From: Cellvibrionaceae bacterium
Lineage (GTDB): Bacteria; Pseudomonadota; Gammaproteobacteria; Pseudomonadales; Cellvibrionaceae
Direction of reading: 5' to 3'
Length of the DNA stretch: 6,752 nt
Assembly: GCA_025800435.1 (NCBI GenBank)
Contig: JAOXRV010000099.1
Coordinates: 1-6,752, forward strand
Position numbers and translations under genes: made by a program. How positions within the stretch are numbered: the first letter of the stretch is position 1; each line of letters starts with the position of its first letter. Below, one piece after another: positions 5,811 to 6,752 of this stretch. Below the pieces are notes generated by a model. It saw nothing but the letters and a program-made list of their open reading frames with translations, was not told the origin of the DNA and made no database searches.

Positions 5811-5819
5811 TACTCCTTA
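5811..5819 (-). promoter_or_regulatory. Ribosome binding site of nrdJb overlapping the nrdJa stop
   Basis: On the - strand TAAGGAG combines the nrdJa stop codon with a strong Shine-Dalgarno sequence, seven bases before the nrdJb ATG. A ribosome ending on nrdJa would sit directly on the nrdJb start region, favouring equal output of both subunits. It shows that the split is a built-in gene boundary and not a sequencing frameshift. Confidence 0.75.
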
Positions 5820-6752
5820 CAGCTTGCCGTAGTAGCCTTCTTTTAAGGCGTCATAGAGGTTGGCGGCTGTATGGGTCTCGCCGTCATAGTCGATGGTTTC
5901 ATTGCCCTTTAAAGACACGGTGCTGCCGTCTTCCAAGGTAAACTCGTATTGGGTATTGGCCAGGTCTTCATCTTTTACCAATACGCCCTGGAAGGCCTCT
6001 GGGTTAAAGCGGAAGGTGGTGCAGCCCTTAAGCCCCTGTTCGTGGGCATAGAGGTAGATATCTTTAAAATCTTCGTAATCGATATCGCTGGGCACATTAA
6101 TGGTTTTGGAAATTGAAGAATCCACCCATTTCTGGGCCGCTGCTTGTACATCCACATGCTGCTTGGGGGTCACCTGATCGGCAATCACAAAATAATCCGG
6201 CAGCGAAACATACGGGTCTTGGGAGTTAATTTCCGCCTGGGGATTGATTAGGGCGCGGTAGGCCAGTAGCTCGTAGGAGTAGACATCGGTTTTTTCTTTG
6301 CTCTTTTTGCCCTCGCGAATAATATTGCGGGCATAGTGGTGGGCAAAGCTGGGCTCGATGCCGTTGCTGGCGTTGTTGGCAAACGATAGGGCGATGGTGC
6401 CGGTGGGGGCGATGGAACTGTGGTGGGTAAAGCGGCAGCCATGCTCGGCCAGGGCCTCGATCAGCTCCGGCTCGGCTCCGGCCACTTTTTGCATATAGCG
6501 GCTGTACTTGGCCCACAGTATTTTGGCGCTGACTCTATCACCCACTTTAAATTCATTGGCCAGCTCAGGGCGCAGGCCCAGTAACTCGGTGGTGATGGTG
6601 TAGTCCTCGGCAAAAATAGGGGCCGGGCCTTTTTCTTTGGCAAGTTTTAAACCCTCACGCCCGCCGGCAAGGGCCAAGTGTTTACTGACCCGCTCGGTAA
6701 ACTCTACCGAGGCTTGGCTGCCATAGGCCATGCCGAGCATGGCCATGGCCGA
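5817..6752 (-). CDS. nrdJa: NrdJa, B12-dependent ribonucleoside-diphosphate reductase, C-terminal part (cut by right edge)
   Basis: The final 311 codons of the catalytic subunit of adenosylcobalamin-dependent (class II) ribonucleotide reductase, which makes deoxyribonucleotides with or without oxygen. The frame is open to the right edge, so the gene starts outside; the first Met seen (6746) is internal. Counting from that Met, the region holds HHSSIAPTGTIALSFANNAS (108-127), whose APTGTIA part is the phosphate-binding loop of the family, NGIEPSFA (128-135), and SSISKTINVPSD (210-221) followed by YLYAHEQGLKGCTTFRFNP (231-249). The last 60 residues (FTLEDGSTVSLKGNETIDYDGE) form an acidic, strand-rich extension ending in YGKL. 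The active-site thiyl cysteine and the cobalamin-contacting N-terminal parts lie outside the window, as would any B12 riboswitch or NrdR box. The redox tail is missing from this chain because NrdJb supplies it. Confidence 0.93.
   Translation of the reverse strand, partial: SAMAMLGMAYGSQASVEFTERVSKHLALAGGREGLKLAKEKGPAPIFAEDYTITTELLGLRPELANEFKVGDRVSAKILWAKYSRYMQKVAGAEPELIEALAEHGCRFTHHSSIAPTGTIALSFANNASNGIEPSFAHHYARNIIREGKKSKEKTDVYSYELLAYRALINPQAEINSQDPYVSLPDYFVIADQVTPKQHVDVQAAAQKWVDSSISKTINVPSDIDYEDFKDIYLYAHEQGLKGCTTFRFNPEAFQGVLVKDEDLANTQYEFTLEDGSTVSLKGNETIDYDGETHTAANLYDALKEGYYGKL

Noticed and set aside
5803..5819. nrdJa/nrdJb as a frameshifted single gene
   Set aside because: A clean stop, a strong ribosome binding site and a proper ATG at the junction, together with the known split in Pseudomonas, show two real genes.
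5635..5941. + strand frames opposite the nrdJa/nrdJb junction
   Set aside because: They are antisense shadows of two well-recognised genes, and their products are Trp/Leu/Arg-rich without motifs.

Overview
The window looks like chromosomal DNA of a gammaproteobacterium, probably a marine or aquatic relative of the Pseudomonas/Cellvibrio/Spongiibacter group. The reasons are a TrmA that tracks the E. coli enzyme residue by residue, a DUF2489 protein, and above all a class II (B12-dependent) ribonucleotide reductase split into nrdJa and nrdJb as in Pseudomonas aeruginosa. This lineage call is inference from protein recognition only.

Layout from left to right. On the + strand there is the C-terminal end of an AEC-family transporter, then ten bases later a membrane-anchored DUF2489 protein. 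These converge on trmA. The 89-base gap between them holds a hairpin and a run of G-tracts that fits the canonical quadruplex pattern. On the - strand come moeA (transcribed first) and trmA. The roughly 100 bases between them carry a perfect TATAAT box embedded in an 8-bp-arm inverted repeat that reaches the trmA start codon. A 372-base divergent gap separates moeA from a + strand gene for a small membrane-anchored protein, which I read as a Rieske-type fold that has lost its iron-sulfur ligands. Next is a complete VapBC toxin-antitoxin pair with AT-rich repeats in front. Its toxin gene runs 14 bases into the end of nrdJb. The right end, on the - strand, is the operon nrdJa (cut by the window edge) - nrdJb.

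How the genes work together: most of the window is housekeeping (dNTP synthesis by NrdJ, tRNA T54 methylation by TrmA, molybdenum insertion by MoeA), with one accessory module, VapBC, placed exactly at the nrdJb terminus. MoeA stands without other molybdenum-cofactor genes. I see no phage, IS element, CRISPR array, tRNA or rRNA gene. The points most worth checking are the trmA promoter/start-codon dyad, the quadruplex-plus-hairpin between convergent genes, the ligand-poor Rieske-like protein, and the VapC/NrdJb tail overlap, which covers the last NrdJb cysteine codon.
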